Part shown: positions 1 through 8,857 of the stretch, in pieces
Layout: every line of letters begins with the position of its first letter
Position numbering within the stretch: the stretch's first letter is position 1
DNA from: Luteimonas sp. JM171
GTDB taxonomy: Bacteria > Pseudomonadota > Gammaproteobacteria > Xanthomonadales > Xanthomonadaceae
Direction of reading: 5' to 3'
DNA: 64,000 nt
NCBI RefSeq assembly: GCF_001717465.1
Contig: NZ_CP017074.1
Location: 2,322,873-2,386,872, forward strand
The notes under the pieces: model-generated
What the model was told of the DNA's origin: nothing
Databases searched by the model: none
The model's input: only the letters and a program-made list of their open reading frames with translations
Position numbers and translations under genes: made by a program

Positions 1-1
1 C

Positions 2-916
2 CGGAGCGAGACCCGGGGGACCGCGCCGCGCAGCCGTCGCCGTGGTGGCGGGCTGCGGGTGTGGGTGCTGCTCGCCTTCATCCTCTACGGTGCCTGGTAC
101 TGGTACTCGAACCGTACGGTCGATCCGGTCACCGGCGAGAAGGTGCTGATCGACCGCAGCCTATCTGCGGAGGACGAAAAGGCATTGGGGCTGCAGGCCT
201 ACCAGCAGATCCTGCAACAAGAGCGCTGGGTGGATCCGGATGCCACGATTTCGCGCGAGGTCCGCAATATCGCCGAGCGTCTGGTGGCCAAGGTCGAGGT
301 GGTGGAGGCGGCGCTGGCCGCCGAGCACGGCATGGAGCCGACGCGCTTTTCCGCCGGCTTCGACTGGGAAGTGAACGTGATCCAGTCCGACCAGGCCAAC
401 GCGTTCGCGCTCCCGGGCGGAAAGATGGCGGTCTATACCGGCCTGGTACCGGTGGCGCGCAATGAAGATGCGATGGCCGTGGTGATGGGCCATGAGATCG
501 CACATGCCGTTTTGCGCCATGGGGCGCAGCGCATGTCGCAGCAGCGCCTGACCCAGATCGGCCAGGCGGCCGGCGCGCTCAGCGGCATGGAGCCGCAGCA
601 GCAGCAAATGGTAATGGCGGCCCTGGGCTACGGCTACCTGCTGCCGTATGCGCGCAAGCACGAGACCGAGGCCGACGAGGTGGGGCTCATGCTCGCCGCG
701 GCCGCGTGCTTCGATCCGCGCGAGGCCGTGCCGCTCTGGGAGCGCATGGACCAGGGCAGTGGCGGCCAGGCGCCGCCGGAGTATGCCTCTACCCATCCCA
801 GCACCCAGTCGCGCATCGCGCACCTGGAGTCGCTGATGCCCAAGGCGCTGGAGTACCGCGAGCGCTTCTGCGAAAACGGGGCCCTGGCAGGCCCGCCGGC
901 GCAGTTCAGAAACTGA
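2..916 (+). CDS. M48 family zinc metallopeptidase, probably 5' truncated by the window edge
   Basis: This is a membrane-anchored peptidase of the M48 family (Ste24/BepA-like), expected to degrade or refold envelope proteins. The reading frame is open to the left edge. The first possible start is GTG at 59, but an Arg/Gly-rich stretch precedes it in frame, so the true start probably lies outside the window. Counting from 59, a hydrophobic anchor covers about residues 1-15. The zinc motif HEIAH is at about 145-149, and the third ligand sits in HETEAD near 201-206. The protein has no tetratricopeptide tail, unlike BepA. Its 3' end overlaps the convergent reductase gene by 11 bp. The family call is firm; the substrate is unknown. 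Confidence 0.85.
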   Translation, partial: RSETRGTAPRSRRRGGGLRVWVLLAFILYGAWYWYSNRTVDPVTGEKVLIDRSLSAEDEKALGLQAYQQILQQERWVDPDATISREVRNIAERLVAKVEVVEAALAAEHGMEPTRFSAGFDWEVNVIQSDQANAFALPGGKMAVYTGLVPVARNEDAMAVVMGHEIAHAVLRHGAQRMSQQRLTQIGQAAGALSGMEPQQQQMVMAALGYGYLLPYARKHETEADEVGLMLAAAACFDPREAVPLWERMDQGSGGQAPPEYASTHPSTQSRIAHLESLMPKALEYRERFCENGALAGPPAQFRN

Positions 917-1646
917 TGAACAGGCCGCCGTTGACGGGCAGGTTGGCGCCCGTGATGAAGCCGGCGTCGTCGGCAGTGAGGAATTCGACGGCCCGGGCGA
1001 TCTCCTCCGGCTGGCCGAGCCGGCCCACCGGCACGCGCGACACGATACCGTCCAGGATCTCCCGGGACATGGAAGTCACCAGCGCTGTCTCGCAGTAACC
1101 CGGCGAGACCGAGTTGACCGTCACGCCCTTGCGCGCCACCTCGCGCGCGAGCGCCATGGTGAACCCGTGCATGCCCGCCTTGGCGGCCGAATAGTTGGCC
1201 TGCCCGAACTGCCCGGTCTGCCCGTTGACCGAACTGATGTTGACCACGCGGCCGAATCCGCGCGCCGCCATGCCCTCGATCGCGGGCTGGCACATGTTGA
1301 ACACCCCGCCGAGGTTGACGTCGATCACCTGCTGCCACTGCGCGGCTGTCATCTTGCGCAGGGTGACATCGCGGGTGATGCCGGCCCCGTTGACCAGGAT
1401 GTCGAGCCCGCCGCGCTCCTCCTCGATGGCCGCCACGAATGCCGCGCACGCGGCGTGATCGGAGACATCCACCGCAGCGAACGAGATGTCCAGCCCCTGG
1501 ACCTCGCCACGGAACGCTTCCAGCCGTTGCGGGTTGTCGCCGAGGTCGACGGCCACCACGCTGCGCCCGGCGCGGGCGAGTGAAATGCAGATTGCGGTGC
1601 CGAGACCGCCCGTGCCGCCGGTGACGACAGCCGTACGCTTTTGCAT
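906..1646 (-). CDS. phbB: acetoacetyl-CoA reductase-like SDR, second PhbB paralog
   Basis: This is a short-chain dehydrogenase of 246 residues, the size of PhbB, which reduces acetoacetyl-CoA to (R)-3-hydroxybutyryl-CoA with NADPH for polyhydroxybutyrate synthesis. Seen in the sequence: the N-terminal nucleotide motif TGGTGGLG, the NGAG motif near residue 88, the catalytic Ser in NISS, and Tyr/Lys in YSAAK. The local motif GQTGQFGQANYSAAKAGMHG is typical of PhbB enzymes. It lies downstream of phaR and resembles the reductase at 2280-3020, suggesting duplication. A 3-oxoacyl-ACP reductase activity cannot be excluded, but the neighbours favour PHB metabolism. Confidence 0.85.
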   Translation of the reverse strand: MQKRTAVVTGGTGGLGTAICISLARAGRSVVAVDLGDNPQRLEAFRGEVQGLDISFAAVDVSDHAACAAFVAAIEEERGGLDILVNGAGITRDVTLRKMTAAQWQQVIDVNLGGVFNMCQPAIEGMAARGFGRVVNISSVNGQTGQFGQANYSAAKAGMHGFTMALAREVARKGVTVNSVSPGYCETALVTSMSREILDGIVSRVPVGRLGQPEEIARAVEFLTADDAGFITGANLPVNGGLFISF

Positions 1647-1667
1647 GGGATCCCCTGTCTTGCTGTT

Positions 1668-2159
1668 TCAGCTCTCGCGCTTGTCGCCGTCGCCATCGCG
1701 GCCGGGAGAGGGCTTCTGGCCAACGCTGCCGGTGAGGTTGCGCTGGAACTCCTGCCACATCTCCATGTTGCGCTCGGTGAGCTTGTTCATCATCGCCCAG
1801 GGCGTCTGGTCGAGCAGCCCGCCCATCTGCTTGCGGAACTGGTGCTGCTGGTCCATGAAGGCCTGCATGGACTGGTCGAGGTAGCTGCCCATGAACCCCT
1901 GCATGGAGTCGCCATAGAACCGGATGATCTGGCTGAGCAGCCTGGTGGACAGGATCGGCGAGCCTTCCTGCTCGTGCTCGGAGATGATCTGCAGCAGCAC
2001 CTGGCGGGTGAGGTCGGCTCCCGTCTTGGCGTCGACCACCTCGAACTCCTCGCCGTCGACGATCAGCTGGCGCACGTCCTCGATGGTGATGTAGCTGGAG
2101 ATCTCGGTGTCGTAGAGACGTCGGTTCGGGTACTTCTTGATGACGCGTATCGCGCTCAT
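1668..2159 (-). CDS. phaR: polyhydroxyalkanoate synthesis regulator PhaR
   Basis: This is a 163-residue DNA-binding regulator of polyhydroxyalkanoate metabolism. In characterised relatives PhaR represses phasin genes and its own gene and is released by binding PHB granules. The N-terminal PHB accumulation regulator domain is recognisable from IKKYPNRRLYDT and the ITIEDVRQLI segment. The middle contains the second conserved block (TRLLSQIIRFYGDSMQGF), followed by an amphipathic Met/Gln-rich helical part. The start is placed at the ATG just before SAIRVIKKYP, because upstream codons extend into non-conserved sequence. It sits between two PhbB-type reductases on the same strand, 120 bp after the first; no PHA synthase is in the window. 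Confidence 0.92.
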   Translation of the reverse strand: MSAIRVIKKYPNRRLYDTEISSYITIEDVRQLIVDGEEFEVVDAKTGADLTRQVLLQIISEHEQEGSPILSTRLLSQIIRFYGDSMQGFMGSYLDQSMQAFMDQQHQFRKQMGGLLDQTPWAMMNKLTERNMEMWQEFQRNLTGSVGQKPSPGRDGDGDKRES

Positions 2160-2279
2160 TGGAGCAGGTACTCGAAAGCGGATGTTGCCACGCAGCATGG
2201 CGCAGCCACCGGGTGCATGCAAGCTGGCGCAGGGCGGCGCCAGGGCCCGCCGCGATAGCCGCCGGCGGGCCGGCCGGGC

Positions 2280-3020
2280 CTACCAGCCCATGTACTGGCC
2301 GCCGTTCGCCGCCAGGTTGGCGCCGGTGATCCAGCCCGCTTCCTCGGGCAGGAAGAACGCCACCGTGTAGGCGATTTCCTCGGGGGTGCCAAGCCTGCCG
2401 GTCGGGATCTGGGCGACGATTTTTTCCCTCACCTCCTCCGGCACGGCCATTACCATGTCGGTGCCGATGTACCCCGGCGAGACGGTGTTGACGGTAATGC
2501 CGTGGCGGGCGTTTTCCTGCGCCAGCGAAATCGTGAAACCGTGCATGCCGGCCTTGGCGGCCGCGTAGTTGGCCTGGCCGTACTGCCCCTTCTGGCCGTT
2601 GATCGAGCTGATCTGCACGATCCGGCCCCACTTGCGCTCGCGCATGCCGTTGATCACCGGCCGGGTGACGTTGAACACCGAGTTGAGGTTGGTGTTGACC
2701 ACGTCCTGCCACTGCTCTGCGGTCATCTTGTGGAAGGTGCCGTCACGGGTGATGCCGGCGTTGTTGATCAGGATCTCCACCGGCCCGAGCGATTCCTCGA
2801 CCTGCCGCACCATCGCCGCGGACTCCTCCGGGCTGCTCACGTCGCCCCGGAACACGGCGACCTCGTAGCCCTGGGCCTTCATCTGTTCCTGCCAGGCCCG
2901 GGTCTTTTCCTCGTTCCGGTAGTTGGTGGCCACCTTGTGGCCCGCATCGATCAGGCGCTTGCAGATCGCGGTGCCGATGCCTCCCGTACCGCCTGTCACC
3001 AGTGCCACGCGTGTGGTCAT
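2280..3020 (-). CDS. phbB: acetoacetyl-CoA reductase PhbB
   Basis: This is an NADPH-dependent acetoacetyl-CoA reductase (246 residues, SDR family), supplying (R)-3-hydroxybutyryl-CoA for PHB synthesis. It shows TGGTGGIG at residues 8-15, NNAG near 88, SSINGQKGQYGQANYAAAKA with the catalytic Ser and Tyr-Lys, and the SPGYIGTDMV block. The ATG is preceded by a purine-rich AAGGAC on the coding strand, which supports this start over in-frame codons further upstream. It is the first gene of a minus-strand set followed by phaR and a second reductase. It is the better match of the two to canonical PhbB. Confidence 0.92.
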   Translation of the reverse strand: MTTRVALVTGGTGGIGTAICKRLIDAGHKVATNYRNEEKTRAWQEQMKAQGYEVAVFRGDVSSPEESAAMVRQVEESLGPVEILINNAGITRDGTFHKMTAEQWQDVVNTNLNSVFNVTRPVINGMRERKWGRIVQISSINGQKGQYGQANYAAAKAGMHGFTISLAQENARHGITVNTVSPGYIGTDMVMAVPEEVREKIVAQIPTGRLGTPEEIAYTVAFFLPEEAGWITGANLAANGGQYMGW

Positions 3021-3080
3021 GTCCTTGTCTCCCCGAAGCCGGTTGCGGGTGGAAGCATGCTTGCGCATGCAGCTTCGATT

Positions 3081-3992
3081 CTAGGCATGCCCCGTTGCAT
3101 CCGTATTGTGCGCTGCGGCGAAGCTCGCGGGCGCGGACGCCAGGGCTTCGGGATCGAACGCGCACACGGCGGCGGCCAGCAGCGCCTGGGGCGAGCGCAG
3201 TCCGCTGAGGACCGCGGGATCCTGGCCAAGCCCGACCCACGCGCGGCGCAGCGCCGGCACCGGGTCGGCGTCGTCGACCGGCAGGGCGGCGCAGGACTTG
3301 GACAGCTTGGTGCCATCCGCTTCCAGCGCCAGCGGCAGGTGCGCGTACGCGGGCGTCGCCAGGCCCAGCCGCTGCTGCAGGAACACCTGGCGCGCAGTGG
3401 AATCGAGCAGGTCGGCGCCGCGCACGACCTCGGTGATGCCCTGTTCGGCGTCATCCACCACCACGGCCAGCTGGTAGGCCCACGGGCCGTCCGCGCGGCG
3501 CAGGACGAAATCGCCCACCTCCAGGTCCAGGCGCTGCCGCACGCCCCCGCGCAGGCGGTCCTCGAAGGCGATCGAGGTGCCGTCGGGCACCTGCAGCCGC
3601 ACCGCCGGGTCGGGGCGCCGCGCGTGCGCCACGCAGGCGCGGTGCACGCCCTTGGCGACGGCGAGGTCGGCGCGGCTGCAATGGCAGGTGAAGGCCGCGC
3701 CCGACGCCAGCAGCCGGTCGAGCGCAGCCTGGTACGCCTCGCCCCGGCGCGACTGGTACATCACTTCGCCATCGGGGACCAGGCCGAATGCATGCAGCGT
3801 ACGCAACTGTGCCCGGGCGGCGCCGGGAACTTCGCGAGGCGGGTCGAGGTCTTCGATCCGCACCAGCCATTCACCGCCGGCCCGCCGCGCCATCAGCCAG
3901 CTGCCCAATGCGGCCAGCAGCGAGCCGAAGTGGAGCGGGCCGGTGGGCGAGGGCGCGAATCGGCCCCGGTACGGGACGGGTGCGGGCTGCAT
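3081..3992 (-). CDS. gluQ: glutamyl-Q tRNA(Asp) synthetase
   Basis: This truncated class I aminoacyl-tRNA synthetase paralog activates glutamate and attaches it to the queuosine base of tRNA-Asp. At 303 residues it has only the catalytic half of GluRS and no anticodon-binding domain. Visible motifs are the HIGH-like region (APSPTGPLHFGS, residues 13-24), the LVRIEDLDPPR block, a Cys-rich zinc segment (CHCSR with a later CVAH), and the KMSKS equivalent KLSKS near residue 230. The GluQ assignment rests on length and the PPRE motif. It runs antiparallel to htpX with a divergent intergenic region of about 100 bp. Confidence 0.93.
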   Translation of the reverse strand: MQPAPVPYRGRFAPSPTGPLHFGSLLAALGSWLMARRAGGEWLVRIEDLDPPREVPGAARAQLRTLHAFGLVPDGEVMYQSRRGEAYQAALDRLLASGAAFTCHCSRADLAVAKGVHRACVAHARRPDPAVRLQVPDGTSIAFEDRLRGGVRQRLDLEVGDFVLRRADGPWAYQLAVVVDDAEQGITEVVRGADLLDSTARQVFLQQRLGLATPAYAHLPLALEADGTKLSKSCAALPVDDADPVPALRRAWVGLGQDPAVLSGLRSPQALLAAAVCAFDPEALASAPASFAAAHNTDATGHA

Positions 3993-4011
3993 CGGCGCCA
4001 GTATCGCCCAA

Positions 4012-4041
4012 CTTGAAATTCACCTGGCTCGCGCATAATTC
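4012..4041 (+). promoter_or_regulatory. candidate heat-shock (sigma-32) promoter of htpX
   Basis: The heptamer CTTGAAA at 4012-4018 is an exact match to the sigma-32 -35 box. Twelve bases later GCGCATAA (4031-4038) partly matches the -10 consensus CCCCATNT. A sigma-70 reading (TTGAAA with CATAAT, 15 bp spacer) is also possible. HtpX belongs to the heat-shock or envelope-stress regulons of other proteobacteria, so the location is sensible. This is inference from sequence only. Confidence 0.4.
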
Positions 4042-4092
4042 ACAGCCATCTCCCGCGTCAGCGCGGGCCACACGGACCAATCAGAGAACCCC

Positions 4093-4986
4093 ATGTTCAA
4101 GCGCGTCGCACTGTTCCTTGCCACCAACCTTGCCGTGCTGGCACTGGTCAGCATCGTCATGGCCATCTTCGGCATCGATCCGGCCACCAATGCCGGCCTG
4201 CTGATGTTTGCCGCCATCTTCGGCTTTGGCGGCTCCTTCGTGTCGCTGGCCATGTCGAAGTGGTCGGCCAAGCGCTTCACCGGCGCCCAGGTGATCACCC
4301 AGCCGCGCGGCGAGCTCGAGCAGTGGCTGCTGGCCACGGTGCAGCGGCAGGCGCGCGACGCCGGGATCGGCATGCCGGAGGTTGCCGTGTACGACGCGCC
4401 GGAGATCAACGCCTTTGCCACCGGCGCCCGCCGCGACAATGCACTGGTGGCGGTGTCCACCGGACTGCTGCGCTCGATGACCCGCGACGAGGCCGAGGCC
4501 GTGCTCGCCCATGAGGTGGCGCACATCGCCAATGGCGACATGGTCACCATGGCCCTGCTGCAGGGCGTGCTCAACACCTTCGTGATCTTCCTGGCCCGGG
4601 TGGTGGGCCGGGTGGTGGACAACTACCTGAGCGGGGGCCGGGATTCGGGCGGCGGCATCGGCTATTTCGCCGTGGTGTTCGTGCTCGACATGATCTTCGG
4701 CCTGTTCGCCAGCATGATCGCCATGTGGTTCTCGCGCAGGCGCGAATTCCGTGCCGATGCCGGCGGCGCCGAGCTCGCGGGGCGACACAAGATGATCGCC
4801 GCGCTGGAGAAGCTCAACCTCACCTATGGCCAGAACACGCTGCCCAAGCAGGTGGCGGCGTTCGGCATCAGCGGAAGCGTCGGGGCGGGCCTGAAGAAGC
4901 TCCTGATGAGCCACCCGCCGCTGGAGGACCGGATCGCGGCCCTGCGCAACGCGTCGGTGGAATCGGGCATGACCCTCCGGGCCTGA
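4093..4986 (+). CDS. htpX: membrane zinc metalloprotease HtpX
   Basis: HtpX is an inner-membrane M48B endoprotease that cleaves misfolded membrane proteins and works alongside FtsH. The 297-residue length is typical. Two hydrophobic segments lie at about residues 5-27 and 32-55. The zinc motif HEVAH follows EAEAVLA near residue 140, and a further hydrophobic pair covers about 155-215. The third zinc ligand is expected in the [12 protein letters not shown] segment near 220. The ATG is 51 bp after the candidate heat-shock -10 element. The gene converges on fimX; GGCGCC arms at 5005-5010 and 5017-5022 could form a weak hairpin between them, but no T-run follows. Confidence 0.95.
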   Translation: MFKRVALFLATNLAVLALVSIVMAIFGIDPATNAGLLMFAAIFGFGGSFVSLAMSKWSAKRFTGAQVITQPRGELEQWLLATVQRQARDAGIGMPEVAVYDAPEINAFATGARRDNALVAVSTGLLRSMTRDEAEAVLAHEVAHIANGDMVTMALLQGVLNTFVIFLARVVGRVVDNYLSGGRDSGGGIGYFAVVFVLDMIFGLFASMIAMWFSRRREFRADAGGAELAGRHKMIAALEKLNLTYGQNTLPKQVAAFGISGSVGAGLKKLLMSHPPLEDRIAALRNASVESGMTLRA

Positions 4987-5024
4987 GCCCGGGGGACGGC
5001 CGGGGGCGCCCTGGGGGGCGCCTC

Positions 5025-7100
5025 CTAGTCGAAGTCGTAGTTCATCTCCGGCCCGGACCGGGCCAGGAAGTTCCCCTGCGCGTAGTCGATGCCGGCGCCG
5101 AAGAGGATCGTCATGCTGGCGGCGTCCTGCACGTATTCGGCGACGGTCCGGATCCCCATCTCCCGCGCCTTGCCCGCGATCTCGTTGATCCGCTGCTGGC
5201 TCTCGGCGTTCTGGGCAAGGTCTTCGCTGAAGCTGCGGTCGAGCTTGAGCAGGTGCGGCTGCAGATGGGAGAGCAGCTGGAAGGAATCCAGGCCCACGCC
5301 GAACTCGGACAGGGCCAGGCGGCAGTCGAACCGGCCCACCGCGTCGGCGAAGTCGCGCGCGGCCTTTAGGTGGGTGAACACCTTGGCCTCCGGCAGCTGC
5401 AGTACGAGGTACTCGCCCGGGACGCCATGGTGGGCGAGCTGCTCGCCGATATAGCGCACCAGGCTGTCATCGTGCAGCGACGCCTGGCTGATCTTGACCA
5501 GCAGGGTGGTGGGCTTGTTGTCCTTCATCCGCTCGCCGATGCGGGCAATGGCGCGGCCGACCACGTGGTGGTCGATCTCCCACAGCAGGCCCTGCTCCTC
5601 GGCGATCTGCAGGAACTCCAGCGGCTTGACCAGTTCGCCGCCGCCGTCATCGAGCCGCAGGAGCGCTTCGTACACCGCGCCGGTATCGCCGTGCAGGCTG
5701 ATCACCGGCTGGTAATGGAGCACGAAGCCGTTGTTGTCCAGCGCGTCGCGCAGGCGCGCCACCCACGCCTGGATGTGCTCCTCCTCGGCCCGGTCGGCGG
5801 CCGCCGGATCGAAGATCTCGCAGCGGTTGCCGATGCCCAGCGCGGTCTGCAGGGCCTGCTCGGCCTTGGCCAGCACCTGGCTGACGCTGGCGATCTTCTC
5901 GCCGATCTGGACGCCGCCGATGCTGACGGTGATCACCGCGGAATGCATGCCGGCCTGGATGACCTGGCCCGAGAAGGCGGCCAGCAGCCGTTCGGCCATG
6001 CCGGCGGTGGCTGCGTAGTCCGAATCGCGCACCAGCACCGCCAGCCGGTGTTCCCCGTAGCGCGCGGCCACGGCGTCCTCGCCGATGCACCCGCGCAGCA
6101 GCTCGGCCGCCGCCACGGCGATGTCGTCGGCCGTGTCCAGGCCCATTTCCTGCAGCAGGCGCTGGTAGTTGTCCGGCTCGATCATCAGCAGCCCGTGGCG
6201 CCCGCCGTCGCTGGCCGCGTTGGAGACCGCGTCCTCGAGCCGGCGCAGGAACGTCGGCCGGTTGAGCAGGCCGGTGACCGGGTCGCGCTGCCGCAGCTCC
6301 TCCACCTGGCGGGCGAGCTCGGGATCCACCTCCTCGCGCCGGAAGATCACCTGCAGGCAGGGCTCGCCCTCGTACTGGGCGGTGATGAACTCCATCGAGG
6401 CGGGGAAGCCCTCACCGGCGGTATCGCGGGCCTCCAGCTCATAGCGCGCCGGGGGTGGCTCGCCCCGTGCCAGGCGCTTGAGCAGGTCCTTGAATTCCTC
6501 CACGTGCTGCGGCGCCACCATGTCCAGCAGCGACATGCCTTCCACGTCTTCGAACGACTCGTAGCCGAACATCTCCAGGTACGCGGCGTTGGCACGGATG
6601 TGCATGCCCTCGTGCACGTAGGCGATCGGGTCGCGGGAGGAGTCGATGAGGGCGTCACAGCGGCGCTCGGTCTCGCGCACCCGCGCTTCCAGCTGCCGCA
6701 GCGCCCGCCTTGCCTCCAGGTCCTGGCGCTCGTCGCGCACGGCGTTGAGCAGCAGCTGCGGATCGTTGCGCAGGACGATGCGGCGCACCCCGTGGCCGTG
6801 GGTGCGGCTGAAGCTCTCGGTATCAATGGATTCGGCGATGGCCAGCATCGGCACGTCCTTGCCGCTGGCCTGCAGCTGTCGGGCCACCTCTTCCAGGGGG
6901 ATGGCGCTGGAGGTCGTGGCAACCAGCACCATGTCGATGCCCGGGCCGGAAAGCATCGCCGCCACGTCTTCCGGCGCCGCCGGGCGCAGCGGCCGGACCG
7001 CGATGCCAGCGTTGCGCAGGGCGCTGACGATGGCCTCCGCATCTTCCATGCTGTCGTCCACGACCATCAGACGCAGCGCGTTGTCCTGATTCTTCGCCAT
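5025..7100 (-). CDS. fimX: FimX-like degenerate GGDEF-EAL c-di-GMP effector for type IV pili
   Basis: The 691-residue length equals that of Pseudomonas FimX. Domains in order are a receiver-like domain (about 5-125), a PAS domain (about 145-260), a GGDEF-like domain (about 275-425) and an EAL-like domain (about 435-685). The GGDEF signature is replaced by YGEHR. The EAL domain keeps YEALLRL and LKLD but has lost the catalytic acidic pair: SEFG stands where active enzymes have DDFG, and Lys replaces the metal-binding Asn in VKIS. It should therefore bind c-di-GMP without making or hydrolysing it. The C-terminal blocks AEYVQDAASM and YAQGNFL with the MNYDF end are characteristic of FimX. The role inferred is control of twitching motility. 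Confidence 0.85.
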   Translation of the reverse strand: MAKNQDNALRLMVVDDSMEDAEAIVSALRNAGIAVRPLRPAAPEDVAAMLSGPGIDMVLVATTSSAIPLEEVARQLQASGKDVPMLAIAESIDTESFSRTHGHGVRRIVLRNDPQLLLNAVRDERQDLEARRALRQLEARVRETERRCDALIDSSRDPIAYVHEGMHIRANAAYLEMFGYESFEDVEGMSLLDMVAPQHVEEFKDLLKRLARGEPPPARYELEARDTAGEGFPASMEFITAQYEGEPCLQVIFRREEVDPELARQVEELRQRDPVTGLLNRPTFLRRLEDAVSNAASDGGRHGLLMIEPDNYQRLLQEMGLDTADDIAVAAAELLRGCIGEDAVAARYGEHRLAVLVRDSDYAATAGMAERLLAAFSGQVIQAGMHSAVITVSIGGVQIGEKIASVSQVLAKAEQALQTALGIGNRCEIFDPAAADRAEEEHIQAWVARLRDALDNNGFVLHYQPVISLHGDTGAVYEALLRLDDGGGELVKPLEFLQIAEEQGLLWEIDHHVVGRAIARIGERMKDNKPTTLLVKISQASLHDDSLVRYIGEQLAHHGVPGEYLVLQLPEAKVFTHLKAARDFADAVGRFDCRLALSEFGVGLDSFQLLSHLQPHLLKLDRSFSEDLAQNAESQQRINEIAGKAREMGIRTVAEYVQDAASMTILFGAGIDYAQGNFLARSGPEMNYDFD

Positions 7101-7164
7101 CCACCCTCCCCGGTGACCCCGGGGTTATGCCATGACCGTGGCCGTCGAGTCCATGCCAACGGCC

Positions 7165-8169
7165 TCAAAGTGGGCGCTTGGACGCGTCGCCGGCCACCTC
7201 GCGCACCAGCCGCGGCACCAGGAATCCGGACAGGCGGCGGCGCAGGGCGGCGTGCAGCTCCAGGGCGCGGGCGTCGGGCACTTCGAAATGGGCGGCGCCG
7301 GCAACGCGGTCGAGCTGGTGCAGGTAGTAGGGCAGCACCCCGGCTTCGAAGCCGCGCTCGCTCAGTGTGGCGAGCGCGTCCTCGCTGTCGTTCACGCCGT
7401 GCAGCAGCACGGCCTGGTTGAGCAGGGTGGCGCCAGCCGCACGCACAGCCGCCAGCGCGGCGTCCACGCCGCGGTCGAACTCATTGGCGTGGTTGGCGTG
7501 CAGCACCACCGTCACCGGCCAGGGCAGGGACTGCAGCCAGGCCACCAGCTCCGCGTCGATCCGCTCGGGCAGCACCACCGGCAGCCGGCTGTGGATGCGC
7601 AGCCGGCGCAGGTGGGGGATGGCGGCCAGGGCGTCGGTGAGCTGGGCAAGCTTGGTGGTGGCCAGCGACAGCGGGTCGCCTCCTGAAAGGATCACCTCGT
7701 CGATGCCGGCATCCGCCACGATGGCATCGATGGCTTCGCGCCAACCCGCGGCGGCGGCGGTTTCCTCTGCATACGGGAAGTGGCGCCGGAAGCAGTAGCG
7801 GCAGTTGATGGCGCAGCTGCCGGTCGCCACCAGCAGGGCCCGGCCGCGGTACTTGCGGATCAACCCGCGGCCGGCGCGGGCGGCGCCATCGCCCACCGCA
7901 TCGGCGCTGAAGCCGGGCACCGGCTGCATCTCGTCGTCGAGCGGAAGCACCTGGCGCAGCAGGGGGTCGGCCGGGTCGCCCCGGCGCATCCGCGCCACGA
8001 AGCCCCGGGGTACCCGCAGCGGGAACTGCGCCGCGGCCGCATCGGAGATGGCCAGGGCCGCCGGCTCCAGGCCGACCAGGGTGAGCAGCTCGCGGGGGTC
8101 TCGGACGGCGTCGCGCCACGCCTGTTGCCAGGGCCGCGGCTTCATGGGGACGGGTGCTGCGGGTATCAT
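7165..8169 (-). CDS. epmB: EF-P beta-lysylation protein EpmB (radical SAM lysine 2,3-aminomutase family)
   Basis: EpmB converts (S)-alpha-lysine to (R)-beta-lysine, which EpmA then attaches to elongation factor P. The 334-residue protein carries a radical-SAM cluster motif, CX3CX2C, at Cys119, Cys123 and Cys126 (CAINCRYC), and SGGDPL near residue 160. It lacks the C-terminal extension of catabolic lysine aminomutases. It is divergently arranged with efp, with 96 bp between the start codons, which strongly supports EpmB over a metabolic aminomutase. EpmA is not in the window. Confidence 0.92.
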   Translation of the reverse strand: MIPAAPVPMKPRPWQQAWRDAVRDPRELLTLVGLEPAALAISDAAAAQFPLRVPRGFVARMRRGDPADPLLRQVLPLDDEMQPVPGFSADAVGDGAARAGRGLIRKYRGRALLVATGSCAINCRYCFRRHFPYAEETAAAAGWREAIDAIVADAGIDEVILSGGDPLSLATTKLAQLTDALAAIPHLRRLRIHSRLPVVLPERIDAELVAWLQSLPWPVTVVLHANHANEFDRGVDAALAAVRAAGATLLNQAVLLHGVNDSEDALATLSERGFEAGVLPYYLHQLDRVAGAAHFEVPDARALELHAALRRRLSGFLVPRLVREVAGDASKRPL

Positions 8170-8265
8170 GTCCGGCTAGTCTACCGCCGCCCGGCACGGC
8201 AGGGCGCGCGCGCCACCCAGTCTTGAACAACCACCCGCCCGCGCGGCGGCAACCAGGAGCAACCG

Positions 8266-8832
8266 ATGGCCAGCTACGGCATGAATGACGTCAAGAACGG
8301 GATGAAGATCCTGGTCCACGGCGAACCGGCGATCATCACCGACACCGACTACGTCAAGCCGGGCAAGGGCCAGGCCTTCACCCGCGTGAAGTACCGCCAG
8401 ATCCGCACCGGCCGCGTGCAGGAAATCACCATGAAGTCCACCGATTCGGTGGAGGGCGCGGACGTGGTGGACACCGACATGCAGTACCTCTACAGCGACG
8501 GCGAGTTCTGGCACTTCATGAACCCGGAGAGCTTCGAGCAGGTGCAGGCCGATGCCGCAGGCATGGGTGGCGCCGAAAAGTGGCTCAAGGGCGAGGAGGA
8601 GTGCGTGGTGACGCTGTGGAACGGCACGCCGATCCAGGTGACTCCGCCCAACTTCGTCGAGCTGCAGATCACCCAGACCGATCCTGGCGTGCGCGGTGAC
8701 ACCTCCGGCGGCGGCGGCAAGCCGGCCACCCTGGAAACCGGCGCCGTGGTGCGCGTGCCGCTGTTCGTGGGCCAGGACGAGATCATCAAGGTGGACACCC
8801 GCACCGGCGAGTACGTCAGCCGGGTGAAGTGA
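8266..8832 (+). CDS. efp: elongation factor P
   Basis: EF-P binds the ribosome between the P and E sites and relieves stalling at consecutive prolines. The protein has the standard 188-residue length and three beta-barrel domains. The modification loop reads KPGKGQAF with the acceptor Lys at position 34, matching the lysine type modified by EpmA/EpmB rather than the arginine type rhamnosylated by EarP. AGGAG at 8255-8259 is a good ribosome-binding site 6 bp before the ATG. It is divergent from epmB and followed 25 bp later by mtaD. Confidence 0.97.
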   Translation: MASYGMNDVKNGMKILVHGEPAIITDTDYVKPGKGQAFTRVKYRQIRTGRVQEITMKSTDSVEGADVVDTDMQYLYSDGEFWHFMNPESFEQVQADAAGMGGAEKWLKGEEECVVTLWNGTPIQVTPPNFVELQITQTDPGVRGDTSGGGGKPATLETGAVVRVPLFVGQDEIIKVDTRTGEYVSRVK

Positions 8833-8857
8833 CCTCCGCCCCAACCGGCAGGAGCCG

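Noticed and set aside
5005-5022. Intrinsic terminator between htpX and fimX
   Set aside because: The GGCGCC arms can pair, but no T-run follows on either strand, so it is not called a terminator.
5370-7421. 683-codon plus-strand ORF opposite fimX
   Set aside because: This is an antisense shadow. The minus strand has a full-length FimX with recognisable domains.
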